DNA of 64,000 nucleotides from Flavobacterium sp. (GTDB lineage Bacteria > Bacteroidota > Bacteroidia > Flavobacteriales > Flavobacteriaceae). The notes under the pieces were generated by a model that saw only the letters and a list, made by a program, of their open reading frames with translations, had not been told where the DNA came from and searched no databases. The number at the start of each line of letters is the position of its first letter. Position 1 is the first letter of the stretch. Positions 1 through 9,584 of this stretch are shown here, piece by piece. The stretch spans positions 1 through 64,000 of the forward strand of contig JACMLU010000007.1 of NCBI GenBank assembly GCA_014379405.1, read 5' to 3'. Both the position numbers and the translations under genes were made by a program.

Positions 1-21
1 ATTTTAATTCGAAATTTGCGG

Positions 22-2127
22 TCAATTTTTTGTACTTATTTTATTGGCTCCTTTTGGCATTTCGGGAATCCATTTCGGGACTTTTCCAAAAGTGATAAAA
101 TGGAAACCATTAGATAAAGCGGTCATAATTTTAGATCCAAGGATGGAATGGAAAAAGGAAACAACCTTTAGACCCACTCTCAAAACAGCAGTTGTTTCAG
201 CCATATGAGAACCAATAAAAGCGGCTACTTTTTTATCGCCTGCATTTAGATTATCGGCACGCCATTCTTTCACAAATTTTCCGGTGTCGATATAAACAGG
301 ACAAGCCAAGGCACAAAGTCCATCAGTAGCACAGGTTTCGTCCAGTTGATAGGTTACATCTTTTCGAATGTCAGCCAATCGCTCAGGGTCGTCATTGGAT
401 TCTTCTAATCGGCTAATTTCTCGTGCAATTACAATTCTTTGGCGTGGTGATAAGGTCAAACTTTCGGAAACGCAATGCGATTCACAAAATCCACATTCCA
501 TACATTTGTCAACGATGGCGTGAGATTCGGGCATTGGTTTCAAGTTTTTGAGATGTGCTTTGGGATCGGGATTGATTAAAACATCGGGATTGATTTTGTT
601 ATTCGGATCAAAAATGTTTTTGATGCGTTTCATAATTTCGTAAGCCGCAGTTCCCCATTCTTTCTCCACAAAAGGTGCCATATTTCGTCCTGTTCCGTGT
701 TCGGCTTTTAACGAACCATTAAATCGATTTACCACTAAATCTGCCAATTCTTCCATCAGTTTTTCGTAGCGATCGATTTCGGATTGGTTTGAAAAGTCTT
801 GGGAAAATACAAAATGCAGATTGCCTTCCAAAGCGTGACCAAACAAAACGGCGTCTTGGTATTCGTATTTTTTGAACAAATCTTTCAATGCCAAACAAGC
901 ATCGGCGAGTTGTGGCAAAGGAAAAGCGACATCTTCAATAATAACTGAAGTTCCGTTTTTTCGCAGACCACCAACCGTTGGCAACAAGCCTTTTCGAGCT
1001 TTCCAATTGAAATAATATTGTTTAGGATTGGATGTGAATTCATATTCCGAATAAGTTGGGATAGATTCAATTTCCAAACGGATTTTAAGCTGTTTCATCA
1101 GCATATTATCCAAATCATTGTCACGGCATTCGACCAACAAAGCACAAGCCGATTCAGGTAAGGTTCTGAAATATTCGGGTGCATCTGGATCGAATTCTAC
1201 CGAGCGAATGGATTCCCTGTCCAATAATTCGACCGCAGCAACTGGTGCTGATTTCAATAAAATGGTGGCGTTGCAAGCGTCCTGAATCGTATTGAAAATA
1301 AGCAAAGAACAAGATTTAAATTTTTCGTCAATAACGGTTTTGAAAGTCACATTCGAAATAAAAGCCAAAGTTCCTTCCGATCCCACCATCAAATGTTTGA
1401 TGATTTCAATAGGGTCTTGATAATCGACCAAGGCATTAATGCTGTAGCCCGTGGTATTCTTTATTTTGAATTTATTTTTGATGAAATGATACAAGGTTTC
1501 ATCGTTTTTGATGGTATCTCTAAGACTTTCGATTTCTTGAATCAAAGCTGTATGATTGTTTTTGAAATCTTCAACACTTTTAGAATCGGCAGTGTCAAGA
1601 ATAGTTCCGTCATTCAAAACAATTCGGATATCGGCTATGGTTTGATAGGAGTTTTGTGCCGTTCCGCAACACATTCCGCTGGCGTTATTAGCAACAATTC
1701 CGCCAATCATCGCAGCTCCGATGGAAGCTGGGTCGGGTCCAATTTTCAATCCGTGTGGTGCCAAGAAAGTATTGGCTCGAGCTCCTATAATTCCGGGTTC
1801 CAATTTTATTTTTTGGTTGTTTTCCAAAAGTTCAAAATTTTTCCAGCCGTGCGTTGCAACTACCAAAACCGAATCGGTAATCGCCTGACCCGATAAACTG
1901 GTTCCGGCTGCACGAAAAGTCAAAGCGATATCCAGTTTTTTGGCTTCTTTAATAATTTGGATTACTTCAGCTTCATTATGTGCCAGAATTACAATTTTTG
2001 GAATCAATCTATAAAAACTGGCATCGGTTCCATACGCCAAAGTTTGCAATGGATTGGTCAAAATACGTTTTGGGTCGATAGAAGCCGATAATATGTCTTT
2101 TAACTTTTGGTAAGAAGGAGCTAACAT
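22..2127 (-). CDS. D-lactate dehydrogenase-like FAD/Fe-S oxidoreductase, apparently frameshifted near its 3' end
   Basis: The 701-residue product is a FAD-linked oxidase of the Dld/GlcD-YdiJ type, which oxidises D-lactate or a similar 2-hydroxy acid. The PCMH FAD-binding domain covers roughly residues 40-270, the FAD-oxidase C-terminal domain follows, and a ferredoxin-like domain starts near residue 542 with CMECGFCESHC and a second cluster CATDGLCALACP near 599. Full-length bacterial members are usually well over 900 residues and end in a cysteine-rich CCG domain, which is missing here. The stop (TGA, 22-24) comes directly after a run of six T on the plus strand (26-31). One extra base in that run lets the frame continue as KKLTANFELK to the window edge. 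I infer a homopolymer indel, either a sequencing error or a true frameshift. The lactate permease gene lies 30 bp upstream, which supports lactate as substrate. Confidence 0.85.
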   Translation of the reverse strand: MLAPSYQKLKDILSASIDPKRILTNPLQTLAYGTDASFYRLIPKIVILAHNEAEVIQIIKEAKKLDIALTFRAAGTSLSGQAITDSVLVVATHGWKNFELLENNQKIKLEPGIIGARANTFLAPHGLKIGPDPASIGAAMIGGIVANNASGMCCGTAQNSYQTIADIRIVLNDGTILDTADSKSVEDFKNNHTALIQEIESLRDTIKNDETLYHFIKNKFKIKNTTGYSINALVDYQDPIEIIKHLMVGSEGTLAFISNVTFKTVIDEKFKSCSLLIFNTIQDACNATILLKSAPVAAVELLDRESIRSVEFDPDAPEYFRTLPESACALLVECRDNDLDNMLMKQLKIRLEIESIPTYSEYEFTSNPKQYYFNWKARKGLLPTVGGLRKNGTSVIIEDVAFPLPQLADACLALKDLFKKYEYQDAVLFGHALEGNLHFVFSQDFSNQSEIDRYEKLMEELADLVVNRFNGSLKAEHGTGRNMAPFVEKEWGTAAYEIMKRIKNIFDPNNKINPDVLINPDPKAHLKNLKPMPESHAIVDKCMECGFCESHCVSESLTLSPRQRIVIAREISRLEESNDDPERLADIRKDVTYQLDETCATDGLCALACPVYIDTGKFVKEWRADNLNAGDKKVAAFIGSHMAETTAVLRVGLKVVSFFHSILGSKIMTALSNGFHFITFGKVPKWIPEMPKGANKISTKN

Positions 2128-2157
2128 AGCAGATGTGTTTTTTAAAGTATTGTAATT

Positions 2158-3672
2158 TTAATTTCCAAAGAAATAGACCATTAAACCTGCTACAAAAATA
2201 TAAAACAAGGCATAAGGTAGTGCTTTTTTCATAATTTCTCCCTCTTTACCTTGTTGACCACAAGCCGATGTTGCAATGGCAATACTTTGCGGCGATATGA
2301 TTTTTCCTCCGGTTGCCCCAACTGTATTTGCGGCGGCAAACCAACTAGGTTCTGCCCCTATCTGATGCGCCACATTAGCTTGAAGTTTTCCAAATAAAAT
2401 ATTGGATGAAGTATCACTTCCTGTTAGAAAAGCTCCCAAACAACCGATAGCTGGAGCAAATAGTGGATAAAAAGTACCCGTTGCGGCGGCTAAAGCCAAT
2501 CCTAAAACAGGAATCATTCCTGAAAAATCCATAATTGTAGATAAAATGATAAGGCTGATTACTGTAATGTACGTTTTTTTTAATTGAAGTATAGATTTCC
2601 AAAGAACAGAAAACAGATCTTTTGCAGATGCTCCTTGAAGAAGTCCTCCTAAAAATGTTCCAAGAAAAATTAAAATTCCACCATCAGTTAGCCAGAATAT
2701 CTTCACCGTTTTGTCGATTCCATTTATAGTTAAAGTTATTGGAGTTGCACTTATCGATTGCAAGAAATTTCGAAAAGAATCAAACAATGGACTAGTACCT
2801 ATTATGAAAAATAAGATCAATCCGTAAACAGACCAAGCATTAATTATCTCCGCATTTGTTTTCTTTTCGAGAGTTGAATTAACATCTTTTTTTGCCGTCA
2901 TTTTCCCCCAAATCACGATTACAATAATTGAGGCGATACTACCTAATATTGCAGGGGTTTCAACCCCAATATAGAGTACGGAAAAATATTGAACGGCAAT
3001 AGACACCCCTCCAACAACAAGGCTTAGCATGATGTTTTTCGGCAATGATTTTAAACTAGAATCGGTTAATGTAACAATGATAAAAGGAATAATTATCATT
3101 AAAGGAATTAATTGTAAAACTACTTCTGTGCCTAAACCGGTAAGATTTTCATAGCCAATTTCAACGGCAATAGCTTTTACTGGAACTCCTACTGCTCCAA
3201 AAGCAGTTGGGACACTATTGGAAAGTAGACTGACCAATGCCGAAAAAAGAGGCTTGTACCCTAGCCCAATTAAAATTGCTGCGGGTATGGCAACAGCTGT
3301 ACCAAAACCAGCCATTCCCTCGAGCAAACCACCAAATCCCCAAGTAAGCAACAATACTTGAATCGTTTTATCTGTAGAAATATTGGAGAATTGAAATTTT
3401 AAAACTTCCATTTTTTTGGTAAAAACCACGACATTGTAGCTGTATATAGCCGTAATAATAATCAATATGATGGGGAATATCGCTTTTAAAGTGCCGTAAA
3501 TCATCGAAAAACCAATAGATTTCAGTGAAAAATCAAACCCAAAGCTAGCAATTAAAATTGTAACTATAAGGGTCATAAAAGCACTTTTATCCCCTGAAAC
3601 TTTAAGAAATCCAAGTAAGACAATCAATAAAACTACAGGAGTTATAGCAAGAATAATGTTTAAAATGTTCAT
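2158..3672 (-). CDS. lldP: L-lactate permease family transporter
   Basis: This 504-residue, very hydrophobic protein matches the LctP/LldP lactate permease family in length and composition, with about a dozen or more membrane segments. Recognisable family stretches are GGLLEGMAGFGTAVAIPAAI near residues 114-133 and the C-terminal GSDTSSNILFGKLQ and TGGKIISPQSIAIA segments. It should import lactate or glycolate across the inner membrane by proton symport. It is the first gene of a two-gene unit with the flavoprotein dehydrogenase that follows 30 bp downstream, so the pair forms a lactate uptake and oxidation module. It is not directly linked to the glycan genes, but lies next to a GH3 gene 98 bp away. 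Whether D- or L-lactate is preferred cannot be told from sequence. Confidence 0.88.
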   Translation of the reverse strand: MNILNIILAITPVVLLIVLLGFLKVSGDKSAFMTLIVTILIASFGFDFSLKSIGFSMIYGTLKAIFPIILIIITAIYSYNVVVFTKKMEVLKFQFSNISTDKTIQVLLLTWGFGGLLEGMAGFGTAVAIPAAILIGLGYKPLFSALVSLLSNSVPTAFGAVGVPVKAIAVEIGYENLTGLGTEVVLQLIPLMIIIPFIIVTLTDSSLKSLPKNIMLSLVVGGVSIAVQYFSVLYIGVETPAILGSIASIIVIVIWGKMTAKKDVNSTLEKKTNAEIINAWSVYGLILFFIIGTSPLFDSFRNFLQSISATPITLTINGIDKTVKIFWLTDGGILIFLGTFLGGLLQGASAKDLFSVLWKSILQLKKTYITVISLIILSTIMDFSGMIPVLGLALAAATGTFYPLFAPAIGCLGAFLTGSDTSSNILFGKLQANVAHQIGAEPSWFAAANTVGATGGKIISPQSIAIATSACGQQGKEGEIMKKALPYALFYIFVAGLMVYFFGN

Positions 3673-3770
3673 TTGGGAGATGACTTATAAATTTGTAATT
3701 ATATAGCTTTTAGCTAGTTTTTAATTCAAAAAATTTCACTAATTCAATAGCAAAAAAACAGGATTAACGT

Positions 3771-5963
3771 TTATTCTGTTACTTCAAATTTTACTTTTTG
3801 GTCATTGACATATAAGTAAAAATCACCCGCTTCGAATAATCGTTTTCCAGTAGCGTCTGTATAACTTAAATCGCGCATTGGTTCAATTTGAAAAGTATAA
3901 ATTGTTTTTTCTCCAGATTTAATTTCTTTTTTCTCGAAAAACTTCAGTTCTTTAATTGGACGAGAAATAGAAGCAACAGGATCCGAAACGTACCAAAAAA
4001 CCGTTTCTTTTCCATCCACTTTTCCATTATTCGCGACGGAAACTTCGACCATTATTTTTTGATTTTTATTAATTTTTGTTGCCGATAACTTTATTGGGCT
4101 ATAATCGTATTTGGTATAACTTAAACCGTGTCCAAACCAATACAGAGGCTCCGTTGAAATATCTTGATAATCTCCTTGTTTGTCAAAAGGTCGAGCGCTT
4201 TGACGCATACTATAATACGTTGGTATTTGACCAGTTGTTAAAGGAAAAGTAATGGCTAATTTTGCTGAAGGATTTATTCTGCCTGACAATATTCCAGCCA
4301 AAGGAGTTCCACCTGCAATTCCTGGCTGCCAAATTTCGACAATAGCATCAACCAAAGGTTCTAATCGCACTAATTCCAAAGGTCGTCCATTTGACAATAC
4401 TAATACGATTGGTTTGCCAGTTTTTTTTAGTTCTGCCACTAATTTTTCTTGAATTTCTGGTAAAGCAATGGTAGAACGAGATGCGTTCTCGCCACTCCAA
4501 GTTTTCTTTTCACCCAAGCAAAGTACTATTATATCGGACTCCTTAGCTTTTGCAACGGCTTCTGCAAAACCTGATTCGTTGGTTCCATCAAAATCACAAC
4601 CTACTGCATAATTGATTGTTGCATTTTTAAACTCCTTTTGAATTCCTTCAAAAAGTGATTCAGCATCTTTTGATTTTCCATTAAATGACCAAGCGCCAAT
4701 AATATTTTCTTTGTCTTTCGCCATTGGACCAATCAAAGCTATTTTTTTTACATTAGAATTGAAAGGCAAAGTATTGGATTTATTTTTTAATAGAACCATC
4801 GATTCTTCAGCTAGTTTTTGAGCTAATTCAACACTTTTAGGCTGTAAATAACGAGATTGATCTTCAACAATCTCAGTGTATGGATTATCAAATAAACCCA
4901 AATTAAATTTCACTCTTAGTACACGGGAAACAGCATCATTGATTGCCTGCATCGGTATTTTTTTTTCAGCAATTAATGCTGCAAAATTTTCCAAATAGAT
5001 ATTGTCTTTCATATCCATTTCCACGCCAGCCATAAATGCCTTTTGTCCTGCTTGCTTTTTATCCTTGGCAACACCTTGATAAACTAACTGTTCTATAGCA
5101 TTCCAATCTGAAACCACAAAACCATTAAACTTCCATTGTTTCTTCAAAATTTCAGTTAGAGTGTAGTAATTTGCGGTTGCTGGCACACCGCTAATATCGT
5201 TAAAACCACTCATAACCGTTGCAGCTCCAGCATCAATACAGGCTTTATAAGGTGGTAAATAGGTTTCCCATAGTGACTGTGCCGACACATCGCTAAAACG
5301 ATAATCACGTCCACCTTCACTCATACCATAGCCAACAAAATGTTTCAAACAAGCAGCAATAGAAAATGAATCAGACAAATTCTTTCCTTGATATCCTTTT
5401 ACAGAAGCAACACCAAAAACGGCATTTACATATGGGTCTTCGCCATATCCCTCCGAAACTCTTCCCCAGCGTGCATCACGAGCCACATCGATCATTGGTG
5501 AAAAAGTCCAATCTACACCAGACAAAACAGATTCGCGAGCCGCTTCACTACAATTTAACTTTACTAATTCTGGATTCCAAGAGCAGGCTTGGGCAATAGA
5601 AATGGGGTAAACTGTACGAAATCCATGAATTACATCAAATCCAAAAAGAATAGGAATTCCAAGGCGGGTTTCTTCCATAGCCTTTTTTTGGATGGTGTTT
5701 CTTAAAACTGGATCGGCACTGAAATAAATTAGTGAACCAATTCCTGCAGGTAGCCCTTTTACTTCCGGACCTATATTATTCGGATTGTTATTGATACCAA
5801 AAGTATACTGATTCAATTGAAGAATTTTTTCTTCAATTGTCATTTTACTTAACAAATCGGATATTCTTTTTTCAACCGGAGCTGTTTTATTTTTATAAAC
5901 AGGAACTTGAGCAAAAATTAAATTTGACAAAAGAACACTAAATACAATTGCTATTTTTTTCAT
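3771..5963 (-). CDS. GH3 beta-glucosidase, secreted (BglX-like)
   Basis: The protein has 730 residues with an N-terminal signal peptide ending near LIFAQ (residue 19). It has the full GH3 layout: (beta/alpha)8 domain, alpha/beta sandwich from about residue 390, and C-terminal fibronectin-III-like domain from about 640. The catalytic nucleophile is Asp286 in GFVVSDWNA, and the substrate-binding KHFVGYG motif lies near 207. It should release beta-linked glucose, or occasionally xylose, from oligosaccharides in the periplasm. It ends a gene series that begins with ribokinase, the ADP-ribosylglycohydrolase-like gene and the GRP permease, and is separated from the permease by 81 bp. It resembles the 35608-37866 gene more than the 33109-35448 gene in overall plan. 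Exact substrate is not readable. Confidence 0.9.
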   Translation of the reverse strand: MKKIAIVFSVLLSNLIFAQVPVYKNKTAPVEKRISDLLSKMTIEEKILQLNQYTFGINNNPNNIGPEVKGLPAGIGSLIYFSADPVLRNTIQKKAMEETRLGIPILFGFDVIHGFRTVYPISIAQACSWNPELVKLNCSEAARESVLSGVDWTFSPMIDVARDARWGRVSEGYGEDPYVNAVFGVASVKGYQGKNLSDSFSIAACLKHFVGYGMSEGGRDYRFSDVSAQSLWETYLPPYKACIDAGAATVMSGFNDISGVPATANYYTLTEILKKQWKFNGFVVSDWNAIEQLVYQGVAKDKKQAGQKAFMAGVEMDMKDNIYLENFAALIAEKKIPMQAINDAVSRVLRVKFNLGLFDNPYTEIVEDQSRYLQPKSVELAQKLAEESMVLLKNKSNTLPFNSNVKKIALIGPMAKDKENIIGAWSFNGKSKDAESLFEGIQKEFKNATINYAVGCDFDGTNESGFAEAVAKAKESDIIVLCLGEKKTWSGENASRSTIALPEIQEKLVAELKKTGKPIVLVLSNGRPLELVRLEPLVDAIVEIWQPGIAGGTPLAGILSGRINPSAKLAITFPLTTGQIPTYYSMRQSARPFDKQGDYQDISTEPLYWFGHGLSYTKYDYSPIKLSATKINKNQKIMVEVSVANNGKVDGKETVFWYVSDPVASISRPIKELKFFEKKEIKSGEKTIYTFQIEPMRDLSYTDATGKRLFEAGDFYLYVNDQKVKFEVTE

Positions 5964-6044
5964 TCTTATTTTGATTATATTTTATTTTTAATTTAATTGA
6001 TACTAAATACTATAGGTATTTCTCTTTTAATGATATTTAACTAA

Positions 6045-7043
6045 TTAGTTTTTGGCTAAGATAATTAGGATAATTCCAATGACATACAACAGTAGCATTA
6101 AATATAAATTTCTATAGGTTGCTTTTGTAGCATTGGCAAATTCCTTCCAAATAAAAATCCCCCAAATAGCAGCAACAACAGTAGCTCCTTGTCCCAAACC
6201 ATAAGAAATTGCTGGACCAGCTTTATCCGATGCAATAATATTAAAAGACATCCCTAAATGCCAAACTGCACCACCAAAAATACCTACCAAATGATCTTTG
6301 GCCGATCCTCTAAAGTAATCGCCAACACTTAGTTTTGTGCCCGAAAACGGGAAACGCATCAGTAAACCATTAAATATAAAATTACTGCAGACGATACCCA
6401 CAGCAAATAATACTAAGGCAGTGTATGGTGTCAACTTGCCTGTTTCTGGCATTTCAAAATCGGTAGCCATCGAAACTGCTACATATTTATAAAAAAAGCC
6501 CATAAGAACACCCGCAACAATCGCCAATATCAATCCTTTTACAGAAAACGAACCCGTAACTTTAGAAATCTGTTGGTAAGCCCTAGCATTCAATAAAATG
6601 GCCAATGCAATCAATGCAACACCACCAAATAGCAGAAGAGCATTGCCTTGGGGATCAACAGAATAATTTACCAGAACCCCTAATATTAAAGCAATACCGA
6701 TTCCTACAGGAAAAGCAACACTCATACCAGCAAGGGCAATGGCTGAAACCAACAGAATATTTGCCAGATTGAAAACAATTCCTCCAATGAATGCAGAGAT
6801 CAAATTGCTATTGTCTGCTTGTTCGATATTTTCTAAAAAAGACATTCCTGTCACACCATTGCTTCCTAGTGTAAATGCCATTATTAATGACAAAATTAAA
6901 ATCCCAAAAGCATAGTCCCAATAGAACAATTCAAAACGCCATTTAGCAGAGCTGAGTTTGGTAGTATTAGCCCATGAGCCCCAGCACAGCATTGTGATGA
7001 AACAAAATAATATGGCAGTAGTATAAGAATGAATTACAAACAT
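6045..7043 (-). CDS. GRP/RhaT-type sugar permease (DMT superfamily)
   Basis: This 332-residue membrane protein has about ten hydrophobic segments and no signal peptide. The N-terminal MLCWGSWANTTKL and the regularly spaced glycine-rich helices are typical of the glucose/ribose porter (GRP) branch of the drug/metabolite transporter superfamily. The stop of the secreted ADP-ribosylglycohydrolase-like gene is 17 bp upstream, and ribokinase comes before that. This context makes ribose, or another pentose freed in the periplasm, the most likely substrate, taken up by proton symport. That is inference from neighbours, since GRP proteins also carry glucose and rhamnose. Confidence 0.8.
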   Translation of the reverse strand: MFVIHSYTTAILFCFITMLCWGSWANTTKLSSAKWRFELFYWDYAFGILILSLIMAFTLGSNGVTGMSFLENIEQADNSNLISAFIGGIVFNLANILLVSAIALAGMSVAFPVGIGIALILGVLVNYSVDPQGNALLLFGGVALIALAILLNARAYQQISKVTGSFSVKGLILAIVAGVLMGFFYKYVAVSMATDFEMPETGKLTPYTALVLFAVGIVCSNFIFNGLLMRFPFSGTKLSVGDYFRGSAKDHLVGIFGGAVWHLGMSFNIIASDKAGPAISYGLGQGATVVAAIWGIFIWKEFANATKATYRNLYLMLLLYVIGIILIILAKN

Positions 7044-7060
7044 AATCTGTTATTTAAATA

Positions 7061-8656
7061 TTATAAAATAGTGATACTTTTCCAGTAGGCACTGCCTCCC
7101 TGTTTATTGCTTCCTTTAATTAATACGTTCTGAAAAAGACGAATTTTTACTTCTTGTCCTTGAAATTTTGTTAAATCAACATTAACTTCCTGCCATTTGG
7201 CACTCTCAGAAATGGACTCAATAACAGTAGTGTTTAATTTTTCGTCATCAACATAGACAATAAGTTCCCAAGGTTTTCCTATTTCAGATGCCACTTTAAT
7301 AGTCAACTGCTTTTGGTCTTCTAATTTTATGGTTTGATTAAGGTTAAGCCTTCTTACTTCATCCCTTGGATACGTAACCAAAATATTTTCATTGACATCT
7401 AAGTAAGTTCCCCCTTTTGGTCCAAAAAAACCAGCTCCAACTAATTGCCAGGAAGGATTCCAAGTCTTTGTATAATCCGCTAAAGAAAAAAGTTCTGCCG
7501 CTTGGGGAATTATTGGTTCAATTGGAATCAACATCATATTACCTGATTTGGAACCGCCATTTAGCAAAACAATCTTTTCGCCAATTTTTGCTGTCCGTTT
7601 TCCCAGTTCCGAAATACTTTCGTTAATGGCTGGGTTAAACTCTACTTTACCCATTTTATCTCCTTTTATTGTGTCACCTATTTCTTCCATCAATCCCTTC
7701 GGAATACCTTCAGTTCCTTTCATTGCCATAATGACTCCAATGGCATTTGCAGCATTACAATCAGAATCTGTAAAATCAAGACTTCGGGATGCTAAATTAA
7801 CTGTCTTTAAAAAATCAGCTTCACCAAACCATAAACAAGCAGCTATGATTCCACCATTTGCTACAGCATTATTGGTATTTGGATATTCAATATGCCATCT
7901 TTGTTCTATTGCCTCTAGTACATCTTGAGCAGAACTTCCTTTGTCTGCCATTTCGATTACCATATTTAGACATTGTCTGTAAGGAGATTTTTCGTCTATC
8001 ATTGAAGCGGCTTTACGAACAATTGTTTTGGTGTCTTTTTCCATAAAACCCAAACTAATTGCAGTTGCTACAAAAACAGCACCATCAACTCCTTCTGCAT
8101 ATCCGTTCACGTGACCATATTCTCTGGCCATTTTAGCAGCAACATTGGGTATGCCTGGTGACAATGCTCCATATACATCAGCACTAAATTGTGGACCAAT
8201 TGTAAACCAAAATCGATTATATAGCGGATGCCCCGTCAAAGGAGATTTAATACCTTTATCTAATTGTTTCCTTGCCTCCGCACTAGAACCCCATGAGCCA
8301 CATTTATTTAATCTCCACATCTCTCCCAATTGTGCAGCGGTCATTTCGGGACCATATTTTTCAAAACCTTTCACGGCGATCATCTCGTAATACCAATCAT
8401 CATCCAAAACACGTGAACGTAAGTCTGGATTGATGTGGTCAATCCATTTTACGCTCGCCACTGAATGTTCTGCAGGCAATGCCATAAGAGTTGCGATAAT
8501 TTGCCCTGCCCAAATGGCGTGTACTTTGTCATTATATTCAGCTAAAGAAATTTTAAAACCTTCTTTTTTGACATTAGAATTACTGATTTTATTTTCCTGA
8601 GCAAAGAGAGTTGTGAGAAACAGACAGGAAATACAAATTGAAAAGATATTTTTCAT
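7061..8656 (-). CDS. Secreted ADP-ribosylglycohydrolase-fold protein with C-terminal beta-sandwich
   Basis: The product has 531 residues with a signal peptide (cleavage near LFAQ, residue 20). Residues 40-370 have the all-alpha ADP-ribosylglycohydrolase (ARH/DraG) fold. An acidic LDDDW motif at 84-88 sits where the family has its TDDT metal ligands, and TDSDCNAANAIG at 296-307 matches the second metal motif (DTD). Metal binding therefore appears intact. Residues about 400-531 look like a galactose-binding-type beta-sandwich. Known members hydrolyse N- or O-glycosidic bonds of ADP-ribose, but an exported member between ribokinase and a sugar permease more likely frees ribose or another pentofuranose from a glycan or nucleoside. 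That role is inferred. It is 16 bp downstream of ribokinase and clearly co-transcribed. Confidence 0.75.
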   Translation of the reverse strand: MKNIFSICISCLFLTTLFAQENKISNSNVKKEGFKISLAEYNDKVHAIWAGQIIATLMALPAEHSVASVKWIDHINPDLRSRVLDDDWYYEMIAVKGFEKYGPEMTAAQLGEMWRLNKCGSWGSSAEARKQLDKGIKSPLTGHPLYNRFWFTIGPQFSADVYGALSPGIPNVAAKMAREYGHVNGYAEGVDGAVFVATAISLGFMEKDTKTIVRKAASMIDEKSPYRQCLNMVIEMADKGSSAQDVLEAIEQRWHIEYPNTNNAVANGGIIAACLWFGEADFLKTVNLASRSLDFTDSDCNAANAIGVIMAMKGTEGIPKGLMEEIGDTIKGDKMGKVEFNPAINESISELGKRTAKIGEKIVLLNGGSKSGNMMLIPIEPIIPQAAELFSLADYTKTWNPSWQLVGAGFFGPKGGTYLDVNENILVTYPRDEVRRLNLNQTIKLEDQKQLTIKVASEIGKPWELIVYVDDEKLNTTVIESISESAKWQEVNVDLTKFQGQEVKIRLFQNVLIKGSNKQGGSAYWKSITIL

Positions 8657-8672
8657 AAGTACAAAGATTTAA

Positions 8673-9578
8673 TTAAACTTCTATTTCATTTCTTGCTGGT
8701 GCCGATGTTTGGGCTCCCATTCTGGTCACTGAAATAGCTGCTGCTTTACACGCAAATTCTACGGCTTCTTTCCAGTTTTTGCCTTCCGATAATGCCACAA
8801 TTAACGCTCCATTAAATACATCTCCGGCAGCTGTTGTATCAACAGCTTTTACTTTCCTTGATTCTATGATTCCTGTAAAAGATTCGGTTGATAAATAGGC
8901 TCCTTTACTACCTAAAGTAATGATGCTGTTTTGAACTCCTTTTGCTTTAAAAATTTCGCATGCTTGTCTGGCAGTAAGTTCATCGATGACTTTAATTCCA
9001 GTTAGTAATTCGGTTTCAGTCTCATTTGGAGTAATTAAAAACAAACCATCATAAACTTCATCAGGTAGTGAGGTCGCAGGTGCTGGATTTAATACCAAAT
9101 TCTTATTGTTTTCTTTGGCATATTTTACCAAATAAATGATGACTTCAACCGGTGTTTCTAATTGTGTAATAAACCAATTGGTTTCTCCTGCATTTTTAAT
9201 GGCTTTTTCCACATCTTCTACACTCAATAAAGCATTGGCTCCTGAGGCTACTATAATTGAATTTTCTCCTTCTCCATTCACGGTAATAACTGCCACGCCC
9301 GTTGACGCTTTAGCATCTTGAACAATACTTGAAACATCAATATTCTCTTTGCGATAATGATCAATTGCATCATTTCCGAAAGTATCATTACCCAATTTAC
9401 ATACAAAAGTAACATCTCCTCCTGCCCTAGCAGCGGCAACTGCCTGATTGGCTCCTTTACCACCTTGAAAAATGTAAAAATCACCACCAAGCAGCGTTTC
9501 TCCTGGTTTTGGGAATCTTTCTGTTTTCAATACCATATCTGTATTGGAACTTCCTACTACAATTATTTTATTACTCAT
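8673..9578 (-). CDS. rbsK: Ribokinase (PfkB family)
   Basis: This 301-residue cytoplasmic kinase carries both PfkB signatures: GGKGANQAVAAARAGG at residues 39-54 and the C-terminal DTTAAGDVFNGAL, with the catalytic base Asp253. Length and motifs match ribokinase, which makes ribose 5-phosphate from ribose and ATP. The stop of the GH127 gene region is 6 bp on the other side (9585), and the ADP-ribosylglycohydrolase-like gene follows after 16 bp, so it belongs to a continuous operon from GH127 to the GRP permease. It argues that a pentose is a product of this enzyme set. Related kinases use other sugars or nucleosides, so ribose specificity is likely but not proven. Confidence 0.88.
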   Translation of the reverse strand: MSNKIIVVGSSNTDMVLKTERFPKPGETLLGGDFYIFQGGKGANQAVAAARAGGDVTFVCKLGNDTFGNDAIDHYRKENIDVSSIVQDAKASTGVAVITVNGEGENSIIVASGANALLSVEDVEKAIKNAGETNWFITQLETPVEVIIYLVKYAKENNKNLVLNPAPATSLPDEVYDGLFLITPNETETELLTGIKVIDELTARQACEIFKAKGVQNSIITLGSKGAYLSTESFTGIIESRKVKAVDTTAAGDVFNGALIVALSEGKNWKEAVEFACKAAAISVTRMGAQTSAPARNEIEV

Positions 9579-9584
9579 AGTTAA

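Noticed and set aside
1393..1896. A 167-codon open frame on the plus strand within the lactate dehydrogenase-like gene
   Set aside because: It is fully inside a clear minus-strand gene, encodes no recognisable domain and has no leader or spacing of its own.
3700..3720. TAGCT-AGCTA inverted repeat between GH3 and the lactate permease
   Set aside because: A five-base stem with no T-run is too weak to call as terminator or operator.
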